Positions 14,121-23,005 of a stretch of DNA of 32,170 nt are shown in pieces. The stretch is from assembly GCA_964419335.1 (NCBI GenBank), contig CAYQOX010000046.1, positions 1 to 32,170 on the forward strand, written 5' to 3'. The position numbers were made by a program, and so were the translations under genes. Under the pieces are notes generated by a model. It saw nothing but the letters and a program-made list of their open reading frames with translations, was not told the DNA's origin and made no database searches. Source of the DNA: CAYQOX01 sp964419335. Lineage in GTDB: Bacteria > Hinthialibacterota > Hinthialibacteria > Hinthialibacterales > Hinthialibacteraceae. Each line of letters opens with the position of its first letter. The first letter of the stretch is position 1.

Positions 14121-15362
14121 TTACACCCGATGGGCTTGCATTTCGGGGAAGACCTGTTTCAAACAGGGAGGTATGGCGAACAGGGCTTCATAGGTCTCCG
14201 CATTGAATAAGCGCAAATCGGTTAATTGGCGCTCTTGCAGTCGTGCGGCAATTTCTTCCCGCGATAAACGTTCCTGCTCTTCGGGGGAACATAGGAGAAA
14301 GCCCATCCAGCTGCCGTACGAGGGCACGAAATGAAGATAGGGAAATACCGTAGGGTACAAACCACGAATTGTATCCACTGATTTTCGTGCGACATCTTGG
14401 GTGAAAAGCGGTGCACCCACATGCAGGCTCATCCATCCTTTTTTCGATAAATGATCTTTCGCTTGTTGGTAGAATTCTTCAGAGAACAGTTCTTTGGCGT
14501 TCCCCACAGGATCGGGGGTATCCAGGAGGATAACATCAAAGACCTCATCACTGCGGGCAAGAAAATCAGCAGCGTCCTCGATATGGATGGAGACCCGCGA
14601 ATCGGAGAGAGCCCCCTGGTGAATAGAAACCAGCCATTCCTTGGAGAGTTCTACCACTTCGGGATCAATTTCTGCGATGGTGCATGACTCAACCGTGGGA
14701 TGTTTCAGCGCTTGCTTGGCGGCGCCACCATCGCCGCCGCCGCAGATAAGAACCCGTTTGGGCTCGGGATGTGAGATTAACGGCGCATGTACCAGCGGCT
14801 CATGGTAGAAGGCTTCATCCCGTTCTGCGGTTTGCATGACACCATCCAGGGCTAGAAATCGCCCCAATGCTTGGTTGTGACCCAAGAATATATTTTGGAA
14901 AGCGCTGGTTCTGGAGGAGATCAGCGAATTTACATCGAAGTGAACCCCGTATCCCGGTGAAACAAAATCAAGATCACTGAAACGGGGGATCATTGAGGAA
15001 GTTTCCATTAATTTTTTTTGAGGTTGGTAAATCGATTCCAATTGGTGGGCAAGTAGTAAAGCCCGTTCGCGATTGGAGCGTTGAAAATCGCAAACGCTAA
15101 TTTCGATCAAAGCAAGTTGATCTTTTTCGGGCCATGTATGAATGACCACATGCGACTCGCCTAAGATAAATGCGATCGTGTAACCGGCGCCATTGAAAGA
15201 GTGATAGGTGTGATCCAGGGGGGTTAATTCGCTCGCACGGATTGCTTCATTCACCATCGGTGAAATGATCTCAGGATGCAATAAATAATTCTGATTGCAA
15301 TTACAATTTTGTAAAAGCAATCGCAAGTTGGTTCCAGTGGGCAAAAATTTCATTTCATTCAT
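14121..15362 (-). CDS. SpeD-SpeE fusion: AdoMet decarboxylase-like domain plus spermidine synthase-like domain
   Basis: About 413 residues from the ATG at 15362 (a TTG at 15371 and an ATG at 15353 are alternatives; numbering below counts from the TTG). The N-terminal 115 residues resemble bacterial SpeD, with GESHVVIHTWPE, the catalytic His57 and Cys94. The usual pyruvoyl-forming Ser in the (T/H)S(S/T)FH motif is His54 here (DHTYHSF), so self-processing to the pyruvoyl cofactor seems lost. The C-terminal part (about 130-390) is a spermidine synthase: LALDGVMQTAERDEAFYHE, the AdoMet-type loop LICGGGDGGAAK (about 208-219), and LLDTPDPVG with the catalytic Asp285. It would transfer an aminopropyl group to a polyamine, with decarboxylated AdoMet coming from elsewhere if the first domain is inactive. 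It converges on the histidine kinase, 30 bases apart. Confidence 0.85.
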   Translation of the reverse strand: MNEMKFLPTGTNLRLLLQNCNCNQNYLLHPEIISPMVNEAIRASELTPLDHTYHSFNGAGYTIAFILGESHVVIHTWPEKDQLALIEISVCDFQRSNRERALLLAHQLESIYQPQKKLMETSSMIPRFSDLDFVSPGYGVHFDVNSLISSRTSAFQNIFLGHNQALGRFLALDGVMQTAERDEAFYHEPLVHAPLISHPEPKRVLICGGGDGGAAKQALKHPTVESCTIAEIDPEVVELSKEWLVSIHQGALSDSRVSIHIEDAADFLARSDEVFDVILLDTPDPVGNAKELFSEEFYQQAKDHLSKKGWMSLHVGAPLFTQDVARKSVDTIRGLYPTVFPYLHFVPSYGSWMGFLLCSPEEQERLSREEIAARLQERQLTDLRLFNAETYEALFAIPPCLKQVFPEMQAHRV

Positions 15363-15544
15363 TCTGCGCAATTTTTTAGTTCGTCATCCAATATCGAATT
15401 GTCGTTTCAACTATGGGTCTGACTCCCGGAGATGGGAGCGGATCCATTCGAACCAATTAGGATTTTTATGGAATTACACTTTGTGATTATACAACAATCC
15501 TTGTGCTCCTTTAATCCGAGAAGAAGGGAAGGAAATAAACTTTT

Positions 15545-15793
15545 TTGGCTCATCACGAAAGGGAGTCCTTTTTTTTGGACAAACGCCTCGGGGATGGGTT
15601 TCACTTGTCTCTGTGCGGCTTTAAGGGCCGTTTGCTCCGAAAGCCGCTCTACACAAGCCCCTTCAGTGTTTTGGTTCGATTCAAATCTATAGAAAATAGC
15701 CATGGTTCTCACTATAGAATTATGTTCTGTTTTCCCCCAAAGAAAAAGCGTTCTTTTCGAAGAAAAGAACGCCGACATTATTCCTCTGTCTAA
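15545..15793 (+). CDS. Doubtful small ORF inside the dispersed repeat
   Basis: 82 codons from a TTG at 15545, weakly preceded by AAGGA. The sequence is rich in basic and aromatic residues and matches no family I know. In copy C the same frame begins with an ATG and stays open to the window edge, and several changes against copy A are silent (ATA/ATT, ATT/ATC, TTC/TTT). However, copy A has in-frame stops and most differences from copy C change the residue, so the frame may not be translated. The 3' part overlaps the dxs terminator. Confidence 0.2.
   Translation: MAHHERESFFLDKRLGDGFHLSLCGFKGRLLRKPLYTSPFSVLVRFKSIENSHGSHYRIMFCFPPKKKRSFRRKERRHYSSV
15546..15734. repeat. Dispersed intergenic repeat, copy B (fullest copy)
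   Basis: The 5' 50 bases (15547-15596, GGCTCATCACGAAAG onward) match 32120-32169 at 44 of 50 positions without gaps. The 3' 66 bases (15669-15734) match 6209-6274 at 54 of 66. Between these, GCGGCTTT (15615-15622) pairs with AAAGCCGC (15640-15647), with CTTGT/ACAAG outside it, so the middle can fold into a stem-loop. It fills most of the gap between speDE and dxs. The stretch 15372-15545 holds no gene that I can support. Confidence 0.75.
15739..15772 (-). terminator. Rho-independent terminator of dxs
   Basis: GCGTTCTTTTC (15748-15758) and GAAAAGAACGC (15762-15772) form a perfect 11-pair stem with a 3-base loop. On the minus strand it is followed by TTTTTCTTT. It begins 27 bases after the dxs stop codon. 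Confidence 0.88.
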
Positions 15794-15799
15794 GGTGGA

Positions 15800-17695
15800 T
15801 TATACCACAGCGGCGGGGTGGTGTGAATCCACGAATTTTTGTATGCGTTCTGCCACCTGGTATGGCAGCAGTTGATGTTCTTCAAAGACTTCGGTGCGTG
15901 AGCCTTGCTCGATGATCTCATCGGGGATGGCTACACGAAGCAGGGGGATTCGGGTAATACCGAGATCGTGCATCGCTTCCGAGACGGCGCTGCCAAAACC
16001 ACCGCAAAGGGTATGGTCTTCGTAGGTGACAAAATAGTGGTGGGTTTTGCTTAATTTTTGCAGAAGTTCAGTATCGAGAGGTTTCGCGAAGCGCATATTC
16101 ACGATGGTGGGGTTCAAGCCGGATTTCTTCATGATTTCAGCGGCTTCGAGGGCGCGGTAGACTTGATAGCCGTAGCCCAAGATGGCGACATCGCTGCCTT
16201 CCTGCATGATTTTCCCTTTGCCAATGGGGATGGGTTCTTCTTCTTCGGACCATTCCACCCCCTCGCCATTGGCGCGGGGGTAACGGATGGTAAAGGGGCC
16301 GTCGTGGTTTAGGGCAGTCCAGAAGAGGGCGGACATATCTTTCTCATCGGCAGGTGCCGAAACCACCATGTTGGGAAGTGCGCGCATATAGGCGATGTCG
16401 TAGAGACCTTGGTGGGTGGCGCCGTCATCGCCGACCACGCCCCCACGGTCGAGGGCGAAAATGACGGGTAGATTTTGCACGCAGACGTCATGGTAGATCT
16501 GATCGTAGGCCCGCTGGCAGAAAGTGGAATAAATGGCGGCAACGGGTCGAACCCCCTCACAGGCGAGCCCGGCGCTGAGCAAGATGGCGTGTTGTTCTGC
16601 GATGCCCACATCAAAAAATTGTTTAGGATATTTTTGTGCGAGAGCGGAGAGTCCTGTGCCAGAAGACATGGCGGCGGTGATGCCTACCACTTTGGGATTC
16701 TTTTCGGCCATTTTGCAAATGACTTTGCTAAACACTTTGGTATAAGGGGTAGGAGCCGAAGGTTTAGGTTTTTTGGCCAGGGGTTCGCCGGTGATTTTAT
16801 CGAAGGGTTTCGCCCCATGCCAAGAAGCGGGATCGTTTTCTGCGGGTTCGTAGCCATGTCCTTTTTCTGTGACGAGGTGTAACAGCAGGGGGCCTTTGAG
16901 GTCTTTTAGGCTTTTCAGGGTTTCTTCCAAGGTATGCAAATCATGCCCATTGATGGGGCCAAAGTAGCGGAAACCGAGTTCTTCAAAAAAGGCTCCCGGG
17001 ACTAAGAGAGATTTAATGCTCTCCCCTACTTTTTGGAAGCGTTTCACCAAAAGTTTGCCCAGATTCCCTTCCAGGAACTTATCGAAGCCTTCCATGGTTT
17101 TATTGTAATAATAGTTGCTGATAACCCGGTTGAGATAATGGGAAATGCCACCCACGTTAGGGGAGATGGACATGTCGTTGTCGTTCAGAATGACGAGCAT
17201 GTCTTTTTTGAGATGCCCCGCGTGATCCAATCCTTCGTAGGCTACGCCGCCGGTCAATCCCCCGTCGCCGATGACGGCGATCACTTTGTAATCTTCGCCA
17301 TTGAGATCGCGGGCGGCAGCCATACCTAAGGCGGCCGAGACCGAGGTGCTGGCATGGCCGGTGCCGAAGTGATCATGTTCGCTTTCCCATCGTCGCGGGA
17401 AGCCGCTGATGCCTTTATACTGACGAAGAGTATGAAAACGCTCTTGGCGACCGGTTAAGAGTTTATGGGGGTAGGTCTGGTGGCCTACGTCCCATATAAT
17501 TTTATCGACAGGACTGTTAAAAACCCGGTGCAGGGCGATGGTCAGCTCGACGGCTCCTAAACCAGGAGCCAAGTGTCCCCCTTTTTCGCTGACGACATCA
17601 ATGACGGTTTGGCGAATTTCTTTGGTGAGGGTATCCAGTTCAGCTTGAGAAAGTTTTTTTAAGTCCTGGGGTTTGGATATTGTTTCTAATACCAT
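15800..17695 (-). CDS. dxs: 1-deoxy-D-xylulose-5-phosphate synthase
   Basis: 631 residues, full length. It joins pyruvate and glyceraldehyde 3-phosphate with thiamine diphosphate in the first step of the MEP pathway. GGHLAPGLGAVELTIALH holds His41; DVGHQTYPHKLLTGR follows. GDGGLTGGVAYEGLDHAG (from 143) with NDNDMSIS (Asn171) binds the cofactor and magnesium. IAEQHA holds the catalytic Glu, and DRGGVVGDDGATHQG is the substrate-binding region of the second domain. AGGA about 8 bases upstream supports the ATG. It is the last gene of the leftward run, 231 bases after the polyprenyl synthase; TATAAT on the minus strand (17881-17886) may give it its own promoter. Confidence 0.97.
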   Translation of the reverse strand: MVLETISKPQDLKKLSQAELDTLTKEIRQTVIDVVSEKGGHLAPGLGAVELTIALHRVFNSPVDKIIWDVGHQTYPHKLLTGRQERFHTLRQYKGISGFPRRWESEHDHFGTGHASTSVSAALGMAAARDLNGEDYKVIAVIGDGGLTGGVAYEGLDHAGHLKKDMLVILNDNDMSISPNVGGISHYLNRVISNYYYNKTMEGFDKFLEGNLGKLLVKRFQKVGESIKSLLVPGAFFEELGFRYFGPINGHDLHTLEETLKSLKDLKGPLLLHLVTEKGHGYEPAENDPASWHGAKPFDKITGEPLAKKPKPSAPTPYTKVFSKVICKMAEKNPKVVGITAAMSSGTGLSALAQKYPKQFFDVGIAEQHAILLSAGLACEGVRPVAAIYSTFCQRAYDQIYHDVCVQNLPVIFALDRGGVVGDDGATHQGLYDIAYMRALPNMVVSAPADEKDMSALFWTALNHDGPFTIRYPRANGEGVEWSEEEEPIPIGKGKIMQEGSDVAILGYGYQVYRALEAAEIMKKSGLNPTIVNMRFAKPLDTELLQKLSKTHHYFVTYEDHTLCGGFGSAVSEAMHDLGITRIPLLRVAIPDEIIEQGSRTEVFEEHQLLPYQVAERIQKFVDSHHPAAVV

Positions 17696-17926
17696 ATCGT
17701 ATTCCTAATCTCTCACTAATAGTCCATATTGAGTGAAATTTAATTGTGTTTATTACATTGCGAATTGACGAAATCGCAAAGTTAACTCCTACCAAGAAAA
17801 ACCATAAAGAGGATCTTGTTCTCTATAAGTAAACGCATGGAAAGTGCGATAGCAACCCATGGCAAAAAAGAATGCTCTACATTATAGCTTAATCGAAATA
17901 AACCCGAATACAAACCCAACTTAAAG

Positions 17927-18898
17927 TTATGTTTGTCGGACCAAAAATTCATCGGTCAAATCCAGCAGCGGTTGGGCGCGTTCTCCTTCATCTTTGAGTA
18001 ATGCAACAATGTCATTGCGCAGATGATGGACTCGTTCCCGCGAGGCTTCCAAACCGATCAGAGAGGGATAGGTTAATTTTTCATGGCTCTCATCGCTGCC
18101 GGCTTTTTTCCCTAAAATATTTGTGTCTCCGACCACATCTAAAATATCATCAACCACTTGAAAAATCAAACCGAGTTTGGTGCCCACTTCGAAGAGCAAC
18201 TCATAATCACGCTTGTTACAAAGCACCATTTGTGCGCCCATCAAAAGACTGGCGCGAATCAAGGCGGCGGTTTTGTGGAGGTGAATATATTCGAGTACTG
18301 TTTCGTCACCTTTTTTATGTTCATATTCCAAATCCACCACCTGACCGGCGACCATACCGGGATACCCGCAGGCTACAGCCAGTTCCCGAATAGCGCGCAG
18401 TCCCTGCAGGGCATATTTTTCGGTGGTGCTGGCAATCAATTGGAAGCCCAGGGTATGCAAGGCGTCGGCCGATAAGACCGCCATGGCTTCGCCATACACC
18501 TTATGGGAAGTGGGGCGTCCCCGGCGCAAATCATCGTCATCCATGCAAGGAAGATCATCATGGACTAAGGAGTAGGTATGGATCATTTCGATGGAGCAGG
18601 CGGTGGTAAGGATGGCTTTCTTGAGTTCATCATCGACCCCGTGCCAGCTTTGGCCGGCATAGGCGTTTTTGCCCGAGACCCCGCGGCAAAAATCAGAACC
18701 CATCAGGATCAGAATGGGGCGAATACGTTTACCGCCCGCTTCGAGAGGATAGCGCATGGCTTCGTTTAAGCGTGCGGCCATACCATCCGGTTTGGGCAAC
18801 AATGACCACAGAAAGTGCTCGACTTCTTCTTTGCGTAAAGCCAGATAATCCTTGAATTGCTGTGCTTTTATGGAAGATGGTTGATTGGCTTCGTTCAT
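17927..18898 (-). CDS. ispA: Trans-polyprenyl diphosphate synthase (farnesyl or geranylgeranyl)
   Basis: 323 residues. It builds C15-C20 chains from IPP and DMAPP. The first Asp-rich motif is HDDLPCMDDDDLRRGRPT (Asp114, Asp115, Asp120), with the two-residue insertion typical of bacterial type II enzymes; the second is VVDDILDVVGD (Asp250, Asp251, Asp254). GGKRIRP near residue 55 binds IPP phosphate. The sequence is close to IspA, but product length cannot be fixed from these motifs alone. With dxs downstream and uppS elsewhere in the window it supplies the lipid-carrier pathway. The insert GKNAYAGQSWHG near residue 76 is also seen in many IspA proteins. Confidence 0.9.
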   Translation of the reverse strand: MNEANQPSSIKAQQFKDYLALRKEEVEHFLWSLLPKPDGMAARLNEAMRYPLEAGGKRIRPILILMGSDFCRGVSGKNAYAGQSWHGVDDELKKAILTTACSIEMIHTYSLVHDDLPCMDDDDLRRGRPTSHKVYGEAMAVLSADALHTLGFQLIASTTEKYALQGLRAIRELAVACGYPGMVAGQVVDLEYEHKKGDETVLEYIHLHKTAALIRASLLMGAQMVLCNKRDYELLFEVGTKLGLIFQVVDDILDVVGDTNILGKKAGSDESHEKLTYPSLIGLEASRERVHHLRNDIVALLKDEGERAQPLLDLTDEFLVRQT

Positions 18899-19060
18899 GA
18901 ATGCCGATACCTCAAAGATTAAACATAATGTCTTTCTATTCGATGCCCTGGTGCTTCAGAAATTGTGGGAGGGCAACCATGGGAACTTACCTGAATTCAG
19001 CAGGCGCAGCCTGGCAAATATGTAAAGAGATTTTAAGAGGCCATAAAAAACAAGGTCTAA

Positions 19061-19315
19061 TTAAAATTCGAGTCTTTCTTCGTCCTGGTCTTCTTCTTCC
19101 TCTTCTTCGGAGGCTTCCTGTTCTTCTAATAATGTTGACACTTTGACTTCAACTTGTTCTAGTCGTTTGGAACATTTCTTTGAAAGTTCCATTCCTTCGA
19201 TGAAATATTTCTCCATTTCATCGAGCGAAAGACCGCCTTCATCGAAGAGATTTAAGATCTCTTCGAGTCGTTGCATTCCTTTTTCGAAATCGAAGGATTC
19301 GTCGTTTTTACTCAT
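19061..19315 (-). CDS. xseB: Exodeoxyribonuclease VII small subunit
   Basis: 84 residues. FEKGMQRLEEILNLFDEGGLSLDEMEKYFIEGMELSKKCSKRLEQVEVKV is the two-helix hairpin of XseB, several copies of which wrap the long helix of XseA. The tail after residue 65 is nearly all Glu and Asp. Its start overlaps the xseA stop in an ATGA, the usual coupled order. The gap of 162 bases to the polyprenyl synthase holds nothing I can support. Confidence 0.93.
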   Translation of the reverse strand: MSKNDESFDFEKGMQRLEEILNLFDEGGLSLDEMEKYFIEGMELSKKCSKRLEQVEVKVSTLLEEQEASEEEEEEDQDEERLEF

Positions 19316-20598
19316 AATTCATGCTTTATAGAAATGACTTTTGAGTGAAAAGAACCATCCGCGAGTTGAACCCAAGGGGAATCCCCTTTATGGATTTTGT
19401 GGATCGTGGTGATGGGTTTTCCCTTTTCATCGCGGCAAATGGCAAAGCCACGTTCGAGGTTTTTGCTCGGATTGTAGCTGTGAAGCAGGTGTTTATACCG
19501 CAGCAGGTCCTTTCTTTGTTCGGAGATAGATTGTTGCATACGCTGTGTCAACTGTTTTGAGTCTTCTTTCACAGTGCGGCGGCGTTTCTCTAGTGCTGAC
19601 TGCATCCGTTCGATGAGCCGCATTTGCTGCTCATCCAGGCGCTGCCGCTGTTGTTGGATCACAACAATAGGATGATAGCGCTTTAAGGCGGTTTGGGTAA
19701 GTTCTAGCCGTTCTCTCCACTGTCTCAAGGTGGGGAGAATGGAGCGTAGAAGGCGGGATTGTGCCACTTCATGCCGCTGGCGGTGTTCATCGAAGAGGGT
19801 GCAAATAACCTGGGCGGCACCGGTGGGGGTGGAGGCGCGCAGATCGGCGGTGAAGTCGGCGAGGGTGAAGTCTATTTCATGTCCCACGCCGGTGAGAACG
19901 GGCAAGTGGGAGTCATAAATGGCTTTCACGGCGGTTTCTTCGTTAAAGGCCCATAAATCCTCTAAACTGCCGCCTCCGCGGCAGAGGACGATGAGGTCGA
20001 AAGCGTTTTTCATGCGATTCACACGTTTGATCATCGCCGCGATTTCGGCTGACGCTCGATCCCCTTGCACCAAAACCGGGCAGAGGGTCACTTCGAGCGG
20101 GCATTTTCCCTGGTTTAAGCGATTTAAAAAATCGCGCACGGCCGCGCCGGTGGAGGAAGTGATCAAGGCGATGTGTTGTGGGAAACGGGGCAGGGGTTTT
20201 TTGTGTTCGGGGTCAAAGTAGCCTTCTTCGGCTAAGCGGCGTTTGAGGGCTTCGAATTGTTGCTGCAGGAGGCCGATGCCCGCCATGCGCAGGGAGGTGA
20301 CCACTAGTTGGTACTGGCCGCGAGGGGGATAAACGGTAATATGGCCACCCGCCAGCACTTCGACGCCGTCTTGGAGGTCTAACCCCGCCCAACGGGCGAC
20401 CGTACTGCGCCAGGCGACGCAGCTCAGCAGCGCATTTTCGTCTTTGAGACGAAAATAGGCATGTCCTGAGGGGGCTTTTTTGAAGTTAGAGATTTCGCCG
20501 CGTACTTGAACCCAGGCATAGTTCGATTCTAACTTTTGGCGGATTTCATCCGTGAGTTCGGAAACGCTATAAGGGGCTCGAGTTCCTTCTTGGTTCAT
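19312..20598 (-). CDS. xseA: Exodeoxyribonuclease VII large subunit
   Basis: 428 residues. The N-terminal OB-fold (about 1-100) has YAWVQVRGEISNFKKAPSGHAYFRLKD for single-strand DNA binding. The catalytic domain (about 120-290) has ALITSSTGAAVRDFLNRL, VLCRGGGSLEDLWAFNEE and LTGVGHEIDFTLADFTADLRASTPTGAA, all family signatures. A long coiled coil (about 270-370) binds XseB, and NPSKNLERGFAI marks the C-terminal segment. The enzyme degrades single-stranded DNA from both ends in repair. The restriction endonuclease gene ends 42 bases upstream. Confidence 0.96.
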   Translation of the reverse strand: MNQEGTRAPYSVSELTDEIRQKLESNYAWVQVRGEISNFKKAPSGHAYFRLKDENALLSCVAWRSTVARWAGLDLQDGVEVLAGGHITVYPPRGQYQLVVTSLRMAGIGLLQQQFEALKRRLAEEGYFDPEHKKPLPRFPQHIALITSSTGAAVRDFLNRLNQGKCPLEVTLCPVLVQGDRASAEIAAMIKRVNRMKNAFDLIVLCRGGGSLEDLWAFNEETAVKAIYDSHLPVLTGVGHEIDFTLADFTADLRASTPTGAAQVICTLFDEHRQRHEVAQSRLLRSILPTLRQWRERLELTQTALKRYHPIVVIQQQRQRLDEQQMRLIERMQSALEKRRRTVKEDSKQLTQRMQQSISEQRKDLLRYKHLLHSYNPSKNLERGFAICRDEKGKPITTIHKIHKGDSPWVQLADGSFHSKVISIKHEL

Positions 20599-20640
20599 GG
20601 AGGTACTCTTCGTGAAATTGTGAACCTTTCTTTTTGGAGT

Positions 20641-21414
20641 TTAACCTTTCATCTTTCGGTCAATCTCGTCATAAAGTTCTAAGCCTGCGGATTCGAAGAC
20701 TTCCAGTAAATCTTCATAAGTGTTATCACCACCCAAAAAATCCCAAAATTCTTTACCTACCATGACTTCTTCGTTCAAATCGAAGAGACCTTGTAAGGTC
20801 CATCGTTCATAGGGCTTGGGTTCGTATGGATTATATGGAATTGCGACAATCGTTTTTATATTTGCATTTGGGTTTTGACTTCCGCGCATAGCGATCCAGT
20901 CAAGCATTTGCTTTTTTATGCCTGTAAATTCATTGATATTAGGTTTTGCCGTTTTTAATTCAAAGTAGTATTCAGTACAGTCTTTCATCTCTACAAATAG
21001 ATCCACTCGCTTATTTAAATTATCACCCAAATCCCCTTTGGATGCAGCAGAAAGAACCTCTTCGGTTTCCTTTGCTTTGTTCGGGGTTCGATGAGCTGCG
21101 CGCAAATCACGCATGATAGTATCAATTGTCAGCACTGCTTCGCTGCTGATAAATCCATAAAATTGTTTATATTGTCCAATAGCTTTACTTGCATGCTGCT
21201 TTACAATCAATTCTCCGACTTGTTCAAAAATTGAAGTTCCGAGAGTCGTATTGATAGAGTGAATGAATGAAAACAATGCCATACGGTCTTTGCCAAGTAA
21301 GCGATAATGAAATGGTATTGAGCTAGTTTCAGGTTTATAGTTGTCTAACTTCCAACGAATTTTTTGTATAAGAAAGTTCTTAATTTCTTTTCTTTGATGT
21401 TTTGATAAAGCCAT
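20641..21414 (-). CDS. Type II restriction endonuclease, TdeIII-like
   Basis: 257 residues. FHYRLLGKDRMALFSFIHSINTT near residue 35, a PD-(D/E)xK-type core of VDLFVEM (Asp138) and YYFELKTAKP (Glu152, Lys154), and AIPYNPYEPKPYERWT (about 191-206) are the pattern of the TdeIII family, described as cutting GGNCC. The EFWDFLGGDNTYEDLLEVFE segment near the C-terminus also fits. The specificity here is inference. The gene starts 4 bases after the methyltransferase stop, with AGG about 8 bases upstream. Its base composition is visibly more AT-rich than xseA, as expected for acquired DNA. Confidence 0.8.
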   Translation of the reverse strand: MALSKHQRKEIKNFLIQKIRWKLDNYKPETSSIPFHYRLLGKDRMALFSFIHSINTTLGTSIFEQVGELIVKQHASKAIGQYKQFYGFISSEAVLTIDTIMRDLRAAHRTPNKAKETEEVLSAASKGDLGDNLNKRVDLFVEMKDCTEYYFELKTAKPNINEFTGIKKQMLDWIAMRGSQNPNANIKTIVAIPYNPYEPKPYERWTLQGLFDLNEEVMVGKEFWDFLGGDNTYEDLLEVFESAGLELYDEIDRKMKG

Positions 21415-21418
21415 ATGA

Positions 21419-23005
21419 TTACCTGTTCTTAATGTGAAAAATTATTTCGGAATAAGGTGATTTATCTCTTTCAGTTCTGTTTAATACTGGCCTTTTATAC
21501 TTATGAACAATTTCCATGCCAGAACGTCTAACAATTTCTGGATAAAGGTTGTATTTATCGTTCGCAACAAGGAATATGTCAAAATCAGCAGCTAGAAATT
21601 TTTTACAATTCGTAAGCACTTTAGAAATATTATCAACATATGATCTACGAGCTTCCTCACCTTTACCTTTAAATAAAGGTCCAATTTCTAAATCATCTTG
21701 GCGATTAAAACCAAAAAGATCATAAGCATAAGCATGCTGCTCATGATAATCAATTTGCCCAACATAAGGTGGTGAGGTGAATATCCCTCTGATTTTCTGC
21801 TTTTTTAATAGATCATACAAATCCTTATTCTTTTTTTTCGTTTCTGCAAAAATATCTATGGTACGAGAATCTCCTGATAAAACAACGAATTGTACAGGAG
21901 TACGTAATTGATCAAATTCATAGAGTCTCTTAAAGGTGTCCTTTGCATATCGGTCGAACCAATATTTAATAGAATAAATTGGCTTGCAAATTTTTTTGTG
22001 TTTCCAGCAGTAATAGGTTGTTAGTTGAGGTTCTTTTAGAGTGGCTAGATCGGAATGTGTAGTGGCTCGACAAGAACGAATCGTTCGACTTAAAATGATT
22101 GCCAAAGCCTTTTTATTTTTGATATCCTTTATTTCTTTGATTAGATTAAAAACAAAATCAATTTCGTTTCTAACATTTTTACAATACCATTTATCAAGAA
22201 AGCGATCTGAGTTTGATTGCTTTAGCTTAACTTGGTATTTCTTGACGAGATAGTTATAAATTTGCAAAAAGTCCTTTTCTTTTTCTTTAGAATATGTATT
22301 TTCATCAATATAACCATTATTTACTTGATATTTAAAGTCAGGGCTTGGAAAAGATATTTTATTAAATTCGCTTAATTTTTGCAAGAGTTCAGATTCAAAT
22401 GCTGTTATACTGTTATCATATTCATAACAAGCAAGAGCTTTTTGGATTCGATTTATTTCTTTTGATAAAGAGTTAAAATCATATGTATTTAGCTTAACAT
22501 CCGTAATCATACAATTGAATTGTGATATATCAATTCCTATTGAATGTAGTCCCATTTCGCATGCTTGAACTAATGTCGTTCCTGAACCAGAGAAAGGATC
22601 GAGTAAAATATCACCAGGTTTAAAATAGCTCTCTTTTTTGAACTCATCTGTATGATTGTCAATAAAATACTGAACTAACTGTGGAATAAATTTACCTTTG
22701 TAGGGGTGAAGACGATGAACATGTTTGGTCGTATCTTTTTCTCTCAAATAGTCAAACGATAAAGCCCAGTTCAAATCATCGCCTAAACTTTTTTTCCAAT
22801 TCGTTTCTTTTTTTCCGTGGTAGGATTGATAATATTTTTTTAGATCATAAAGATCGATAAGCGTGGCATTACCACCATTGTATTTACGGACTTTACCATA
22901 TTGAATCAAATAGGAAATATTAGATTCACTTATATTGCGTTTAAGATGGTTTGAAGCCCATTCGCTAGCTTCTTTTATTGTTAAAAGATGTTTGTGATGT
23001 TGCAT
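21419..23005 (-). CDS. Type II DNA methyltransferase (SPPY class) with N-terminal helix-turn-helix
   Basis: About 528 residues from the ATG at 23005; an ATG at 23017 adds four residues (numbering here is from 23017). The N-terminal 65 residues (LLTIKEASEWASNHL, then ISESNISYLIQYGKV and LIDLYDLKKYY) look like an excisionase-type helix-turn-helix. The AdoMet motif DPFSGSGTTLVQACEMG (140-156) precedes the catalytic TSPPYVGQIDYHEQH (414-428), with more than 250 residues between them. SPPY is usual for amino-methyltransferases, often N4-cytosine, which would suit a GGNCC system. It protects host DNA from the endonuclease downstream. Strong AT bias, poly-T/A tracts and Lys/Asn/Ile-rich content set it apart from the flanking genes. 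The 103 bases up to ymdB hold no gene I can support. Confidence 0.87.
   Translation of the reverse strand: MQHHKHLLTIKEASEWASNHLKRNISESNISYLIQYGKVRKYNGGNATLIDLYDLKKYYQSYHGKKETNWKKSLGDDLNWALSFDYLREKDTTKHVHRLHPYKGKFIPQLVQYFIDNHTDEFKKESYFKPGDILLDPFSGSGTTLVQACEMGLHSIGIDISQFNCMITDVKLNTYDFNSLSKEINRIQKALACYEYDNSITAFESELLQKLSEFNKISFPSPDFKYQVNNGYIDENTYSKEKEKDFLQIYNYLVKKYQVKLKQSNSDRFLDKWYCKNVRNEIDFVFNLIKEIKDIKNKKALAIILSRTIRSCRATTHSDLATLKEPQLTTYYCWKHKKICKPIYSIKYWFDRYAKDTFKRLYEFDQLRTPVQFVVLSGDSRTIDIFAETKKKNKDLYDLLKKQKIRGIFTSPPYVGQIDYHEQHAYAYDLFGFNRQDDLEIGPLFKGKGEEARRSYVDNISKVLTNCKKFLAADFDIFLVANDKYNLYPEIVRRSGMEIVHKYKRPVLNRTERDKSPYSEIIFHIKNR

Noticed and set aside
15407..15778. Leftward 123-codon frame across the dispersed repeat
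   Set aside because: It lacks any motif, starts inside the dxs terminator, and is not supported by the other copies.
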